64,000 nt of DNA from positions 6,810 through 70,809 of the forward strand of contig DAORVK010000012.1 of NCBI GenBank assembly GCA_035433705.1, in the 5' to 3' direction. Below are positions 17,405 through 25,958 of the stretch, piece by piece. This DNA comes from CADEFQ01 sp035433705. GTDB taxonomy: Bacteria > Pseudomonadota > Gammaproteobacteria > Steroidobacterales > Steroidobacteraceae. The position numbers were made by a program, and so were the translations under genes. The notes below the pieces were generated by a model, which worked only from the letters and a program-made list of their open reading frames with translations, was not told where the DNA came from and ran no database searches. The stretch's first letter is position 1. Each line of letters starts with the position of its first letter.

Positions 17405-17953
17405 TCAGAAAGTCGGGGGCGTGCTCGCGCTGATGATCTCACACGGCTCGCGCCCCACGTTTCGGAACCGGTGCGGAATCGAGCTCGAGAAATAGTAGGC
17501 TTCGCCCGGGCCGAGTACGCGCGAGGTGCCGCCGACCGTCAGCTCGATGCGCCCCCGAACGATAACGCCACCTTCCTCTCCGCGGTGCGCCAGTGCATCG
17601 TCGCCGGTCGCGGCACCGGGTGCATAACGCTCTCGCAGGATCGTCAGCTGACGCGCCAGACGCCGGGCGGCGACCAGGCGCAGTGATACGTCTTCGGAGC
17701 CGATTTCAACGAGCTCGTCGTCGCCGTAGAAGATCTGCGGCACCTCTTCAACGTTGATCGTGAAGAACTCGGCGAGCGACATGGGCACGCCATCGAGCAC
17801 TTTCTTCAGCGAACCGACCGAGGGGCTCACGCGGTTCTGCTCGATCAGCGAAATGAGCCCGTTCGTCACCCCCGCGCGGCGCGCAAGTTCGCGCTGTGAC
17901 AAGCCGTAGATCAGTCGAACACTGCGCAGTCGCGCGCCGACATCGATGCTCAT
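17405..17953 (-). CDS. puuR: PuuR-type HTH/cupin transcriptional regulator
   Basis: A 182-residue protein with an N-terminal XRE-type helix-turn-helix (residues about 7-60, including GLSQRELARRAGVTNGLISLIE) and a C-terminal cupin (HRGEEGGVIVRGRIEL, GEAYYFSSSIPHRF). This is the PuuR/PauR architecture, a repressor of putrescine catabolism released by the polyamine or a glutamylated form. The start ATG at 17953 is in a short gap to a divergent transaminase gene that contains two inverted repeats. It is followed closely by puuC. Confidence 0.9.
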   Translation of the reverse strand: MSIDVGARLRSVRLIYGLSQRELARRAGVTNGLISLIEQNRVSPSVGSLKKVLDGVPMSLAEFFTINVEEVPQIFYGDDELVEIGSEDVSLRLVAARRLARQLTILRERYAPGAATGDDALAHRGEEGGVIVRGRIELTVGGTSRVLGPGEAYYFSSSIPHRFRNVGREPCEIISASTPPTF

Positions 17954-17987
17954 GTGGACGACCTGTTTAGCATCATGGACGAAATGA

Positions 17988-18049
17988 GCCGAATTTCGGC
18001 CTTTCTCGCCATGAGTGTCAACTTTCCTTATCATTCTGGCATGACACTC
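17988..18049. promoter_or_regulatory. Two inverted repeats in the puuR / transaminase intergenic region (candidate operators)
   Basis: The 87-base gap between divergent starts holds GCCGAA-T-TTCGGC (17988-18000) and a wider pair, GAGTGTCA (18013-18020) with TGACACTC (18042-18049). The second overlaps the proposed transaminase ATG at 18041. Either could be the binding site for PuuR, acting on both genes. The palindromes are seen directly; binding is inferred. Confidence 0.4.
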
Positions 18050-19351
18050 GAGGCCGATCCGAAGCTTGACGCGCTGTGGATGCCCTTCACGGCAAACCGT
18101 CAGTTCAAGGAGGCGCCGCGCCTCCTCGCCCGGGCCCGCGGCATGGAGTATTTCACTCCCGAGGGCCGCCGCATCCTCGACGGTGCGGCGGGGCTGTGGT
18201 GCGTGAATGCTGGCCACGGACGCGCGGAGATTACGTCTGCGGTGACACGCCAGCTCGAGACGATGGACTACGCGCCGCCCTTCCAGATGGGTCACGGCCC
18301 CGGCTTCGAGCTCGCGGCCGAGGTCGCGGCACTGTGCCCGCCAGGGTTGAATCGCGTGTTTTTCGCGAACTCCGGTTCGGAAGCGGTCGATACTGCGCTC
18401 AAGATCGCGCTCGCCTACCATCGCGTTCGCGGTGAAGCCGCACGCACCCGGCTGATCGGGCGGGAGCGCGGCTATCACGGTGTCGGGTTCGGCGGCATTT
18501 CGGTCGGCGGCATCGTGGCAAACCGCAAGACCTGGTCCGCGAACTTGCTGCCCGGCGTCGATCACCTGCGGCACACGCACGATCTTGCGCGTAACGCCTT
18601 CTCGCGCGGCCAACCGGCGCACGGAGCCGAGCTTGCCGACGACCTCGAGCGCCTCGTCGCGCTGCACGACGCCTCGACCATCGCGGCCGTGATCGTCGAG
18701 CCCGTCGCCGGCTCGACCGGCGTACTCCTGCCGCCGCGGGGTTACCTCGAGCGACTGCGCGCGCTCTGCGACAAGCACGGCATCCTGCTCATTTTCGACG
18801 AGGTGATCACTGGCTTTGGCCGCACCGGGGCGCCGTTTGCGGCGCAGGAATTCGGCGTCACGCCCGATCTCATCACGATGGCGAAGGGTCTCACCAACGG
18901 CTGTGTGCCGATGGGCGCCGTCGCGGTAAAGCAATCGATCCACGACGCTTTCATGCAGGGGCCCCCGGGCGCCATCGAGCTTTTCCACGGCTACACCTAT
19001 TCGGCGCACCCGCTCGCCTGCGCCGCGGGGCTCGCGACGCTCGACATCTATCGGCGCGAAGGATTGCTCACCCGCGCGAAAGAGTTGTCAGGACGCTGGG
19101 AAGATGCGGTGCACTCGCTGCGCGGCCGGCCGCACGTGATCGACACGCGCAACTACGGCCTCATCGCCGGCATCGAGCTCGAGCCGATCCCCGGCAAGCC
19201 CGGCGCGCGCGCCTTCGAAGTCTTTCTCAAGTGCTTCGAACGCGGCCTGCTGATCCGCACGACCGGCGACATCATCGCCCTCTCGCCGCCGCTCATCATC
19301 GAACCGGTTCACATCGACGAAATCTTCAGCACACTCGCCAGCGTTCTCTGA
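18041..19351 (+). CDS. Omega-amino acid:pyruvate aminotransferase (class III)
   Basis: A 436-residue class III aminotransferase with DALWMPFTANRQFK near the N-terminus, GAAGLWCVNAGHG, the Asp in FDEVITGFGRTG and PLP lysine in LITMAKGLTNG, matching beta-alanine/omega-amino acid:pyruvate transaminases. It could move the amino group of GABA, beta-alanine or aminopropyl products to pyruvate. Upstream in-frame ATGs (17975, 18011) exist, but 18041 fits the family length and leaves room for regulatory repeats. It is divergent from puuR, which suggests it belongs to the polyamine regulon. Confidence 0.87.
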   Translation: MTLEADPKLDALWMPFTANRQFKEAPRLLARARGMEYFTPEGRRILDGAAGLWCVNAGHGRAEITSAVTRQLETMDYAPPFQMGHGPGFELAAEVAALCPPGLNRVFFANSGSEAVDTALKIALAYHRVRGEAARTRLIGRERGYHGVGFGGISVGGIVANRKTWSANLLPGVDHLRHTHDLARNAFSRGQPAHGAELADDLERLVALHDASTIAAVIVEPVAGSTGVLLPPRGYLERLRALCDKHGILLIFDEVITGFGRTGAPFAAQEFGVTPDLITMAKGLTNGCVPMGAVAVKQSIHDAFMQGPPGAIELFHGYTYSAHPLACAAGLATLDIYRREGLLTRAKELSGRWEDAVHSLRGRPHVIDTRNYGLIAGIELEPIPGKPGARAFEVFLKCFERGLLIRTTGDIIALSPPLIIEPVHIDEIFSTLASVL

Positions 19352-19356
19352 AGAGT

Positions 19357-19430
19357 TGGTGCCGGGTTTTCGGTTATTCGGTTATTGGGCGTCCGCCCGC
19401 AATAACCGAATAACCGAAAACCCGGCACCA
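19357..19430. repeat. Long palindromic repeat, copy A
   Basis: The left arm 19357-19386 and right arm 19401-19430 are 30-base perfect inverted repeats (TGGTGCCGGGTTTTCGGTTA and onward, containing CGGTTATT twice). They are separated by 14 bases (GGGCGTCCGCCCGC), which itself can pair GGGC/GCCC. It starts 5 bases after a transaminase stop and ends 5 bases before the convergent porin stop. The same arms occur at 33529 and 39425. No T-run follows on either strand. Confidence 0.9.
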
Positions 19431-19435
19431 GGCAC

Positions 19436-20161
19436 TCATTCGCTCCAGGGGAAGGTAGTGCTCACCGAGAACAGCACGCGGCCTTCGTTGTTGAACACGT
19501 CGTCGGTGACCTTGTTGACACCACTGTAATCGGTGCCTGTGAACTTCAGCGCGAGGCTGAATTGGCCGACGTCGACGCCGACCGTCACGCCGTAGTCGAG
19601 GTACTCACCATCGAACGCGTCGAACGCGTCGCCGTAGCTGTAACCCGCGTGCAGCGTCAGCGAGAAATTCTGGGGCAGCCCGAAGGTGTAGTTGGCTTCG
19701 GTGTACAGCGCGTCGTCGTTCGATCCGCCGTAGTCGATCGCATACCACTGCTTGAGGCCGAGGCCCTTCCAGTCGATCCCGACCGACAGTTCAGGGTACG
19801 AGGAGATCTTTGATCTCGTCGCCGTGTTGTCCGAGCCCGGATAGGTGTACCAGACAAGGCCTGCGTTCCACGACAGATCGTCGTTGACCGATGCTTCGTA
19901 GCCGGCATAGAGATCGACCTCTAGCGTGCCGTCGACGTCGCTGCCGTAGTCGATGTTGCTGGCCCACGCGCCGACCGAGAAGCCTGTCTCGCCGAATGCG
20001 TAGTCGAGACTTGCCTGCAGCGCTGGATCCCTGGCGCTCAGCGAAACGCCGCGAAAGTCATAGTCACTGACTGCCGTGACCGTCGAGCTGAACTGGGCTT
20101 GTGCCGCGCCCGCAACACCCAGCAGCGCGGCCAGTACGAGTGTTCTATTGAGCCGATTCAT
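19436..20161 (-). CDS. TorF family putative porin
   Basis: A 241-residue outer-membrane beta-barrel candidate. It has a signal peptide MNRLNRTLVLAALLGVAGAAQAQ, then FSSTVTAVSDYDFRGVSLS, the conserved start of the TorF/Gcw_chp family. Many alternating aromatic-ended strands follow and the C-terminus is aromatic (TTFPWSE). AGGGGGA precedes the ATG at 20161. Family members are presumed outer-membrane channels of unknown substrate. It lies 98 bases after the cupin gene. Confidence 0.83.
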   Translation of the reverse strand: MNRLNRTLVLAALLGVAGAAQAQFSSTVTAVSDYDFRGVSLSARDPALQASLDYAFGETGFSVGAWASNIDYGSDVDGTLEVDLYAGYEASVNDDLSWNAGLVWYTYPGSDNTATRSKISSYPELSVGIDWKGLGLKQWYAIDYGGSNDDALYTEANYTFGLPQNFSLTLHAGYSYGDAFDAFDGEYLDYGVTVGVDVGQFSLALKFTGTDYSGVNKVTDDVFNNEGRVLFSVSTTFPWSE

Positions 20162-20259
20162 GAATCCCCCTTTAATGAGTTGCACCCGCCTGCCCAAGCA
20201 AGCTGCATGCCAGCAAAAGCGAAGTGAACGACGCCCCAAAGGCAGATTATACGCACCAC

Positions 20260-20616
20260 TCAGGTGCGCGGAATGAATATCGCGTAGATCTTGGTGCAAT
20301 CCTCGAGCACAGCCCAGGTACCCGCAAAGCCTGCGGGGACGACGAACGCTTCGCCCGGACCGAAGTTCGTACGCGCTCCCGACTGGCTCACCAATTCGAC
20401 GTGACCGGCGGTCAGCACGCAGAGCTCACACTCTGTGTAGCGCACCCGCCACACCCCGCGGGTGCTCGACCAGTGACCGACATGGAACTGTTCGTCGGCG
20501 TCCGTGAACACGTTCCACGCCCGCTGCACGGGTTCGCCGGCAATGAGGCGGTCAGCCGCGGGGCGGGTTGACTCTCCCTCCCCCACAATCGTTACGGGAA
20601 TGATTTCCATGCTCAT
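20260..20616 (-). CDS. Small cupin-domain protein
   Basis: A 118-residue single cupin resembling the DUF861/EutQ-like group. It includes WSSTRGVWRVRYTECELCVL, then a gap and FGPGEAFVVPAGFAGTW. The second-motif Gly/Pro pattern is present. The start ATG at 20616 shares its first base with the stop of the methyltransferase upstream (TGATG), so the two are coupled and probably act together. The substrate is unknown. Confidence 0.75.
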   Translation of the reverse strand: MSMEIIPVTIVGEGESTRPAADRLIAGEPVQRAWNVFTDADEQFHVGHWSSTRGVWRVRYTECELCVLTAGHVELVSQSGARTNFGPGEAFVVPAGFAGTWAVLEDCTKIYAIFIPRT

Positions 20617-21785
20617 CAGATGTTGATACGCCGACCGGCGTCCTCCTGCATGCGCAACATGAAGGCGCGCGCCGCGGGCAGCGCGTCCTCGGGTTTCATC
20701 AGCCGCTGCTCGACGAGCACCCGCGCGATGTCCGCAAGTGAGCGGCGGCCGTCGACCAGCGACATCATGAAGGCGTGAATGCGCGTGGATCGGGCGTGCG
20801 ATTGCAGGTCGGCAGTCAGGGGAACGGGCCTGGTCGCATCGACGATCCATTCAGGGGGGCCGCGGGTTTCCGGCGGTGCAACGGCCGCAATCTTGCGCGC
20901 CGTCCAGGCCACCGTCGACTCGAGACGCGCGTGGCGACTCGCGGGAGATTGCATGTACGGCAGCGTCGCCTCGCGCACCGCGGCAGGCGCGAAACCCGCG
21001 CCCTGCACGATCTCGAGCGCCTCCCCGAGACTGAACTGCAGCATTCGCTCGCTACTCATGAACGCGAACGCAACCGACCCGAGGTTGAGCCAACGACCAC
21101 CTTCGGCAANNNNNNNNNNNNNNNNNNNNNNNNNNNNNNNNNNNNNNNNNNNNNNNNNNNNNNNNNNNNNNNNNNNNNNNNNNNNNNNNNNNNNNNNNNN
21201 NNNNNNNNNCGCCGGACCATGCCGGCGATGCAGGTCATAGGCGAGACGCCCGGCACCGGCACCCAGCACCAGCACGCGCAGGCCGGTCAGGGATTCAGCG
21301 CCCGCGGCATCGAGCAGATCGAGCGAAGCGGCATTCTCCGCATCGCCCCAGGCCCAATCCCGATGGATGTTGACGTAATAGCTGGTGAGGCCCTGGGAGA
21401 CCGGCATGCGGGTACGCAGCGCGCGCAGCGTATCCCGATCGGCGGCCCCGGGATGGAGGTCGAGCGGCTCGAGGAGCCGGGCCAATCGCAAACCGTGATC
21501 ATCGAGGGCATCGGCGACCCGGATCAGACGCTCGCGGGTGGCAGGCAACAAATCCGGGGCCGTCAGCGCCGTGCGAATTCCCGTTGCGTCCGCGCGCAAC
21601 TCGGCCAGGAGGAGCGTGAGACGCGCGCGCCAGTCCCCGGCCGCCCCCTGTGGGTCGCGAAACAACCAGGGAATGCCGCCGATGACCGGAAAGCCCGAGC
21701 TGCACTGCTCACAGATGTACCCTGCGCGATCCGCCCGCAGGCTGCCCCGCTCGCATCGCGGACATCTCAAAACGTCAACAAGCAT
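20616..21785 (-). CDS. Zinc-ribbon methyltransferase-like protein (interrupted by assembly gap)
   Basis: The N-terminus has a Trm112-like zinc ribbon with CPRC and CEQC. The middle has an S-adenosylmethionine-type glycine loop LRVLVLGAGAGRLAYDLHRRHGP, like N2227/carnosine N-methyltransferase proteins. After the gap, LNLGSVAFAFMSSERMLQFSLGEALEIVQ fits the same fold. The C-terminal 75 residues (DGRRSLADIARVLVEQ) resemble a PqqD-like winged helix. The 100 N at 21110-21209 fall in the catalytic core and their real length is unknown, so the reading frame across them is not certain. No ribosome-binding site is seen before the ATG at 21785. Confidence 0.65.
   Translation of the reverse strand: MLVDVLRCPRCERGSLRADRAGYICEQCSSGFPVIGGIPWLFRDPQGAAGDWRARLTLLLAELRADATGIRTALTAPDLLPATRERLIRVADALDDHGLRLARLLEPLDLHPGAADRDTLRALRTRMPVSQGLTSYYVNIHRDWAWGDAENAASLDLLDAAGAESLTGLRVLVLGAGAGRLAYDLHRRHGPAXXXXXXXXXXXXXXXXXXXXXXXXXXXXXXXXXXAEGGRWLNLGSVAFAFMSSERMLQFSLGEALEIVQGAGFAPAAVREATLPYMQSPASRHARLESTVAWTARKIAAVAPPETRGPPEWIVDATRPVPLTADLQSHARSTRIHAFMMSLVDGRRSLADIARVLVEQRLMKPEDALPAARAFMLRMQEDAGRRINI
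21110..21209. other. Assembly gap (100 N)
   Basis: Exactly 100 undetermined bases inside the methyltransferase-like gene. The round number suggests a scaffolding placeholder rather than a measured length. Confidence 0.98.
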
Positions 21786-21818
21786 ACAACTTGGCTCCAG
21801 TGCTGGTAGTATGGTGCC

Positions 21819-22607
21819 ATGACTGCAAAAAACCGGCGTCCCAAAGCGAACGGGTTGGCTCTGCACCATCGTCTCTACATGATGCTGCAGCAACAGCTCA
21901 CGGATGGCACCATCCCCCCGGGAGGGGCGCTGCCGAGCGAGCCCGATCTCGCCCACCACACCCGTCTGTCGCGCACGACCGTGCGCCGCGCCCTCGCGCG
22001 GCTCGCATCCGAAGGCATGATCGAGCGCCGCCACGGCAGCGGCACGTACGCGACCCTGCAGGGCACGGTCAAGGCGAAAGCCGCAGCCGTCACCGACGCG
22101 GGGGTGCTGCTCAGCGACCTGCGGGCCATGTCTCGCTCGACCACCGCCCGGATACTGCAGCATGCCGTGATCGCGACTCCGCCGCGCATCCTCGCGGCCT
22201 GCCCCGAACTCGGCTCCCGCGTCCTGTTGCTGCAGCGTGCGCGCACCCAGCGTGGCAGGCCCCTCGCAGTCATGAGCCACTACATCCCCGAGCGCCTTGC
22301 GCCGCGCTTCTCGAAGGCGCGGCTCAAGAGCCAGCCTACGACCTGGGTCTTCGAGAAGGCAGGGCTCGTGCCCTCGGTCGCGAGCCAGCAGATCACGGCG
22401 ATCGCGGCTGATCATGTGCTGTCTCGCGAGCTCGGCGTGAGCATCGGCGCACCGATCCTCTCGATCCGCCGTGCCGTGCGCGACTCAAAAGGCGCGCTGC
22501 TCGAGTACCACGAGGTGTTCTACAACCCCGAATCCATCACCCTGCAGATGGAAGTGCAGCGGGAAAAGGGCAATCGGGACAGCGTGCGCTGGCGCCCGGT
22601 GCGCTGA
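21819..22607 (+). CDS. GntR-family regulator with UTRA ligand domain (HutC/PhnF subfamily)
   Basis: A 262-residue regulator. The winged HTH at about residues 17-80 includes GALPSEPDLAHHTRLSRTTVRRAL and MIERRHGSGTY; the UTRA domain follows (MSHYIPERLAPRF, PILSIRRAVRDSKGALLEYHEV). It lies 33 bases from the divergent methyltransferase start and 33 bases upstream of a PLP decarboxylase, so it likely controls one or both. The effector is not predictable. Confidence 0.85.
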   Translation: MTAKNRRPKANGLALHHRLYMMLQQQLTDGTIPPGGALPSEPDLAHHTRLSRTTVRRALARLASEGMIERRHGSGTYATLQGTVKAKAAAVTDAGVLLSDLRAMSRSTTARILQHAVIATPPRILAACPELGSRVLLLQRARTQRGRPLAVMSHYIPERLAPRFSKARLKSQPTTWVFEKAGLVPSVASQQITAIAADHVLSRELGVSIGAPILSIRRAVRDSKGALLEYHEVFYNPESITLQMEVQREKGNRDSVRWRPVR

Positions 22608-22640
22608 GGATCCCGGCACGATCGAGCTTCGAGCAGAAGC

Positions 22641-24041
22641 ATGACTCCGCCGGGACACACGTTGTCCCCTGTACAGCGTAGCGCCCTGCTCGAGGATGCC
22701 GCACGGCGCGCGGCGCGCTACCTTGACTCCCTCGCCACGAGGTCGGTCGCTCCACCCGCCGCCGCTGTCGCGCGCCTCGATGCACTCGACACATCAATGC
22801 CGGCCACGTCCACTGACGCCGCGGCGGTGCTCGCGCGCCTCGACGACCTTGTCGGCCCGGCGACCATGGCCATGGCGGGCCCGCGCTTCTTCGGCTTCGT
22901 GATCGGCGGCGCACTGCCCGTGACGGTGGCTGCCAACTGGCTCGCGACCGCATGGGACCAGAACGCCGCGCTCGCGACCGCCACGCCGGGCGTTTCGCGC
23001 ATCGAAGCGATCGCACTCACGTGGTTGAAGGATCTCTTCGGACTGCCAGCCTCGACGCAGGGCGCGTTCGTCACCGGCGCCACCATGGCGAACTTCACTG
23101 CTCTCGCCGCGGCCCGTCACAGAGTGCTCATGCAGGCCGGCTGGCAGGTCGAAGCCGAGGGCCTGTTTGGCGCACCACCCATCACGGTCATCGTGGGAGA
23201 GGAAGCGCATCCCACGTTGATCAAATCGCTCGGGCTCCTGGGTCTCGGGCGCAAGCGCGTCGTGCGGGTGCCGGTCGATGGCCAGGGCCGCATGCGCGCA
23301 GATCGGCTGCCACGCCTTGCGGGACCCACCATCCTGTGCCTGCAAGCAGGCAACCTGAACACGGGCGCGTTCGATCCGCTCACCGACCTGTGCGCGGCCG
23401 CACGCGAAGCTGGCGCGTGGTGCCACGTCGACGGCGCCTTCGGTCTCTGGGCGCGCGCTTCGGGGCGCCTCGCCCCGCTGGCAGCAGGCCTCGAGCTGGC
23501 GGACTCCTGGGCGACTGATGCCCACAAGTGGCTCAATGTTCCCTATGACAGCGGCGTCGCTTTCGTCCGCGAGCCGGGGGCGCTGCCGGCCGCGATGGCG
23601 ATCACGGCCGAGTACTTGCCTGCGGGCGACGGTGCGCGCAATCCCGCTGATTTCACGCCAGAACTGTCGCGCCGGGCGCGCGGCGTCGAGGTCTGGGCGG
23701 CGCTCGCCGCGCTTGGGCGCAGCGGGCTCGCGGAAATGCTCGACCGCAACTGCCGCGGCGCACGTCGCTTCGCAGCGGGCCTCGCCGCGGCAAATTACGA
23801 GATCCTGAACGATGTCGTGCTCAATCAGGTACTGGTCTCGTTCGGTGCGCCCCAAATCACCGAGCGCGTGGTCGAAGCAGTGCAGGCCGACGGTACCTGC
23901 TGGTGCGGGCGCACGGTCTGGCAGGGCCGCACCGCGCTACGCATCAGCGTGTGCTCCTGGGCAACGACCGACGAAGATGTGGAAGCGAGCCTCGCCGCAA
24001 TCCTGCGCGTCGCTGACCGCGTGACAGCCAGCGCTCGCTGA
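22641..24041 (+). CDS. PLP-dependent group II decarboxylase-like protein
   Basis: A 466-residue fold-type I PLP enzyme of the aromatic-amino-acid/glutamate decarboxylase family. The substrate-binding Pro-rich start (GPRFFGFVIGGALP), the GATMANFTAL phosphate loop, WCHVDGAFG and the PLP lysine in WATDAHKWLNVPYDSG are all present. The substrate could be an aromatic or aliphatic amino acid; this subgroup includes many uncharacterised members. It is probably cotranscribed with the GntR gene. It ends three bases before the convergent transporter stop. Confidence 0.82.
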   Translation: MTPPGHTLSPVQRSALLEDAARRAARYLDSLATRSVAPPAAAVARLDALDTSMPATSTDAAAVLARLDDLVGPATMAMAGPRFFGFVIGGALPVTVAANWLATAWDQNAALATATPGVSRIEAIALTWLKDLFGLPASTQGAFVTGATMANFTALAAARHRVLMQAGWQVEAEGLFGAPPITVIVGEEAHPTLIKSLGLLGLGRKRVVRVPVDGQGRMRADRLPRLAGPTILCLQAGNLNTGAFDPLTDLCAAAREAGAWCHVDGAFGLWARASGRLAPLAAGLELADSWATDAHKWLNVPYDSGVAFVREPGALPAAMAITAEYLPAGDGARNPADFTPELSRRARGVEVWAALAALGRSGLAEMLDRNCRGARRFAAGLAAANYEILNDVVLNQVLVSFGAPQITERVVEAVQADGTCWCGRTVWQGRTALRISVCSWATTDEDVEASLAAILRVADRVTASAR

Positions 24042-24044
24042 GCG

Positions 24045-25316
24045 TCACCGCGATACCGGCTCCCCCCGGTGCCAGTCGCCGGCAAGACGCCGCGAAGCCG
24101 CCCAGAAAAACGCCCCGCTCAACAGATAGAAGCCGGCGGCTATCACGATCGCGTAGCGCAGCGCATCGCTGCCAAAGCGCGGCGCCAGGTGATCCGACAG
24201 CGCCCCGACAAACAGCGTGCCCCCACCGATCCCGATCAGATTGATCATGAAGAGGAAGAGTGCGGACGCCGTCGCGCGCATCTGCGGTGGGACGAGGTGC
24301 TGCAGGGCCGAGTAGACGGGGCCGGTCCAGCTGGCGTTCAGGGTCATCGGCACGATGAAGAACGCAAGCGCCGCAAGAACAGTCGGCACCAGCACCCCCG
24401 CCACGAGAAACGGCACGATCGCGACCAGCATCACACCCGGCACGAGCGCGTACGCCGCCTTGTGCCGAACGCCAAGCCGGTCGGCCGCCCAACCGCCGAA
24501 CCAGATTCCTGCAATGCCGAAGATCATCGTGCCGAGGCCGACGAGCCACGCGGTCTGCGCGAGAGTGAGGCCATGGCTCCTGATGAAGAACGACGGCGTC
24601 CAGAAGAGAAGACCATACCCGACCACCGAAGAACTCGAGGCGCCGAGGGTGAGGAGAAGGAAGGAGCGCTTGCGCGCGAGGAGGCGCAGTGCGTCGGGAA
24701 AGGAGCTGCGGGCAACGGGCGGCGAGCCAGGGAGCGCGTCGAGCGCGCCGCGCACCGGCTCGCGAACGGTGAGACGAAAGAGCGGCGCAAGCAGCAGGCC
24801 GCCGACCCCTACGGAGAGGAACGCAACCCGCCAATCGACCGCGCTCGCGACAAGCCCGCCCAGGAGCGTGCCGAGGCCGCTGCCGATCGGGACGCCGAAG
24901 GAGAATACGGCGAGCGCGCGTGCGCGCTGCCGCGGGGGAAAATAGTCGCTGATGAGCGAAAAGGCCGGTGCCACGCCGCCTGCCTCACCGACTCCCACGC
25001 CGACCCGGGCGACGAACAGCTGCAAGAACGATTGCGCCTGGCCGCACAGCGCCGTGAAGCCGCTCCAGATCGCGAGCGCACCGGTCATGATCCACGTGCG
25101 ACTCCCGCGGTCGGCGAGCCGTGCAATCGGAATACCGAGGAAAGTGTAGAAAAGCGCGAAAGCGGCGCCGCTCATCAATCCGAGCTGCGTATCGGAGAGC
25201 CCGAGGTCGTGCTTTATCGGCTCAGCGAGAATGCCGACAATCACGCGGTCGACGAAATTGAACGTGTAAAGGATGACGAGAATCGCCAGAACGTAGGCGC
25301 GATAAGCAGTACTCAT
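24045..25316 (-). CDS. MFS transporter (spinster-like)
   Basis: A 423-residue major facilitator with twelve hydrophobic segments. The N-half has FNFVDRVIVGILAEPIKHDLGLSD and the loop motif GIPIARLADRGSRTWI, and GVGEAGGVAPAFSLI lies in TM4-5. These are typical of the Spns/sugar-phosphate-like MFS group often found in catabolic clusters. The ATG at 25316 is chosen; an in-frame ATG at 25355 would add 13 residues. The substrate is unknown. Confidence 0.83.
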   Translation of the reverse strand: MSTAYRAYVLAILVILYTFNFVDRVIVGILAEPIKHDLGLSDTQLGLMSGAAFALFYTFLGIPIARLADRGSRTWIMTGALAIWSGFTALCGQAQSFLQLFVARVGVGVGEAGGVAPAFSLISDYFPPRQRARALAVFSFGVPIGSGLGTLLGGLVASAVDWRVAFLSVGVGGLLLAPLFRLTVREPVRGALDALPGSPPVARSSFPDALRLLARKRSFLLLTLGASSSSVVGYGLLFWTPSFFIRSHGLTLAQTAWLVGLGTMIFGIAGIWFGGWAADRLGVRHKAAYALVPGVMLVAIVPFLVAGVLVPTVLAALAFFIVPMTLNASWTGPVYSALQHLVPPQMRATASALFLFMINLIGIGGGTLFVGALSDHLAPRFGSDALRYAIVIAAGFYLLSGAFFWAASRRLAGDWHRGEPVSR

Positions 25317-25436
25317 CGGCCCGATGATCGCATACGCGTAGAATTGGCGCGCCATGCGAACCGTTACTGCCACCCGCCATGTCACACCGCTGCGCACAGG
25401 CGGCTCGCCGCCCGGAACGATCGTGAGGCGACCTGC

Positions 25437-25958
25437 ATGACGACACCGGTCACGATCCGCCGCGCCACGATCGGCGACGCATTCAAACTGGGCGAAATCG
25501 GCAGCACCACGTTCACAGACAGCTTCGGCCACCTGTACCCACCGGAGGACCTCGGCGATTTCCTGCGAAGCTCGCACGCACCCGAGGCCTGGAGTCGGCG
25601 CCTGCGCGACCCCCATGTCGCGGCATGGCTCGCGGAGACGGACGACGGTATCGTGGCAGGCTATGCCTCGGCCGGTCCGTGCAAACTGCCGGTTCCTGAT
25701 CTCGAAGCGAATTCCGGCGAGCTCTTCCAGCTCTACGTGCACCGCCCCTACCACGGCCGGCAACTCGGCTCGCGTCTCCTCGAAACCAGCCTCACGTGGC
25801 TCGAAGCGCACGGATTCGATCCGCTGTACGTCGGCGTGTGGAGCGGCAACGAAGGCGCGCAGCGACTGTACGGACGTTTCGGATTCGCGCGCTGTGGCGA
25901 GTACGAATTTCCGGTCGGTGCGCAGCGCGACCGCGAGTTTATACTGCGGCGCGCATGA
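25437..25958 (+). CDS. GNAT family N-acetyltransferase
   Basis: A 173-residue GNAT protein. ELFQLYVHRPYHGRQLGSRLLE is the acetyl-CoA pyrophosphate loop (R/Q-x-x-G-x-G/A form) and VWSGNEGAQRLYGRFGF the motif B helix. The N-terminus (VTIRRATIGDAFKLGEI) is the usual first strand. It is translationally coupled (ATGA, 25955-25958) to an aminotransferase gene, so it may acetylate a related amine or amino acid. Confidence 0.85.
   Translation: MTTPVTIRRATIGDAFKLGEIGSTTFTDSFGHLYPPEDLGDFLRSSHAPEAWSRRLRDPHVAAWLAETDDGIVAGYASAGPCKLPVPDLEANSGELFQLYVHRPYHGRQLGSRLLETSLTWLEAHGFDPLYVGVWSGNEGAQRLYGRFGFARCGEYEFPVGAQRDREFILRRA

Noticed and set aside
19357..19430. Palindromic repeat read as an ordinary intrinsic terminator
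   Set aside because: No T-run follows on either strand, and the same arms occur at two other places with different spacers, so a repeated element is the better reading.
24069..25436. Long plus-strand open frame before the GNAT gene
   Set aside because: It is antisense to the MFS transporter, and its composition (Glu/Arg-rich) is typical of a shadow frame. Only the last 173 codons are a real protein.
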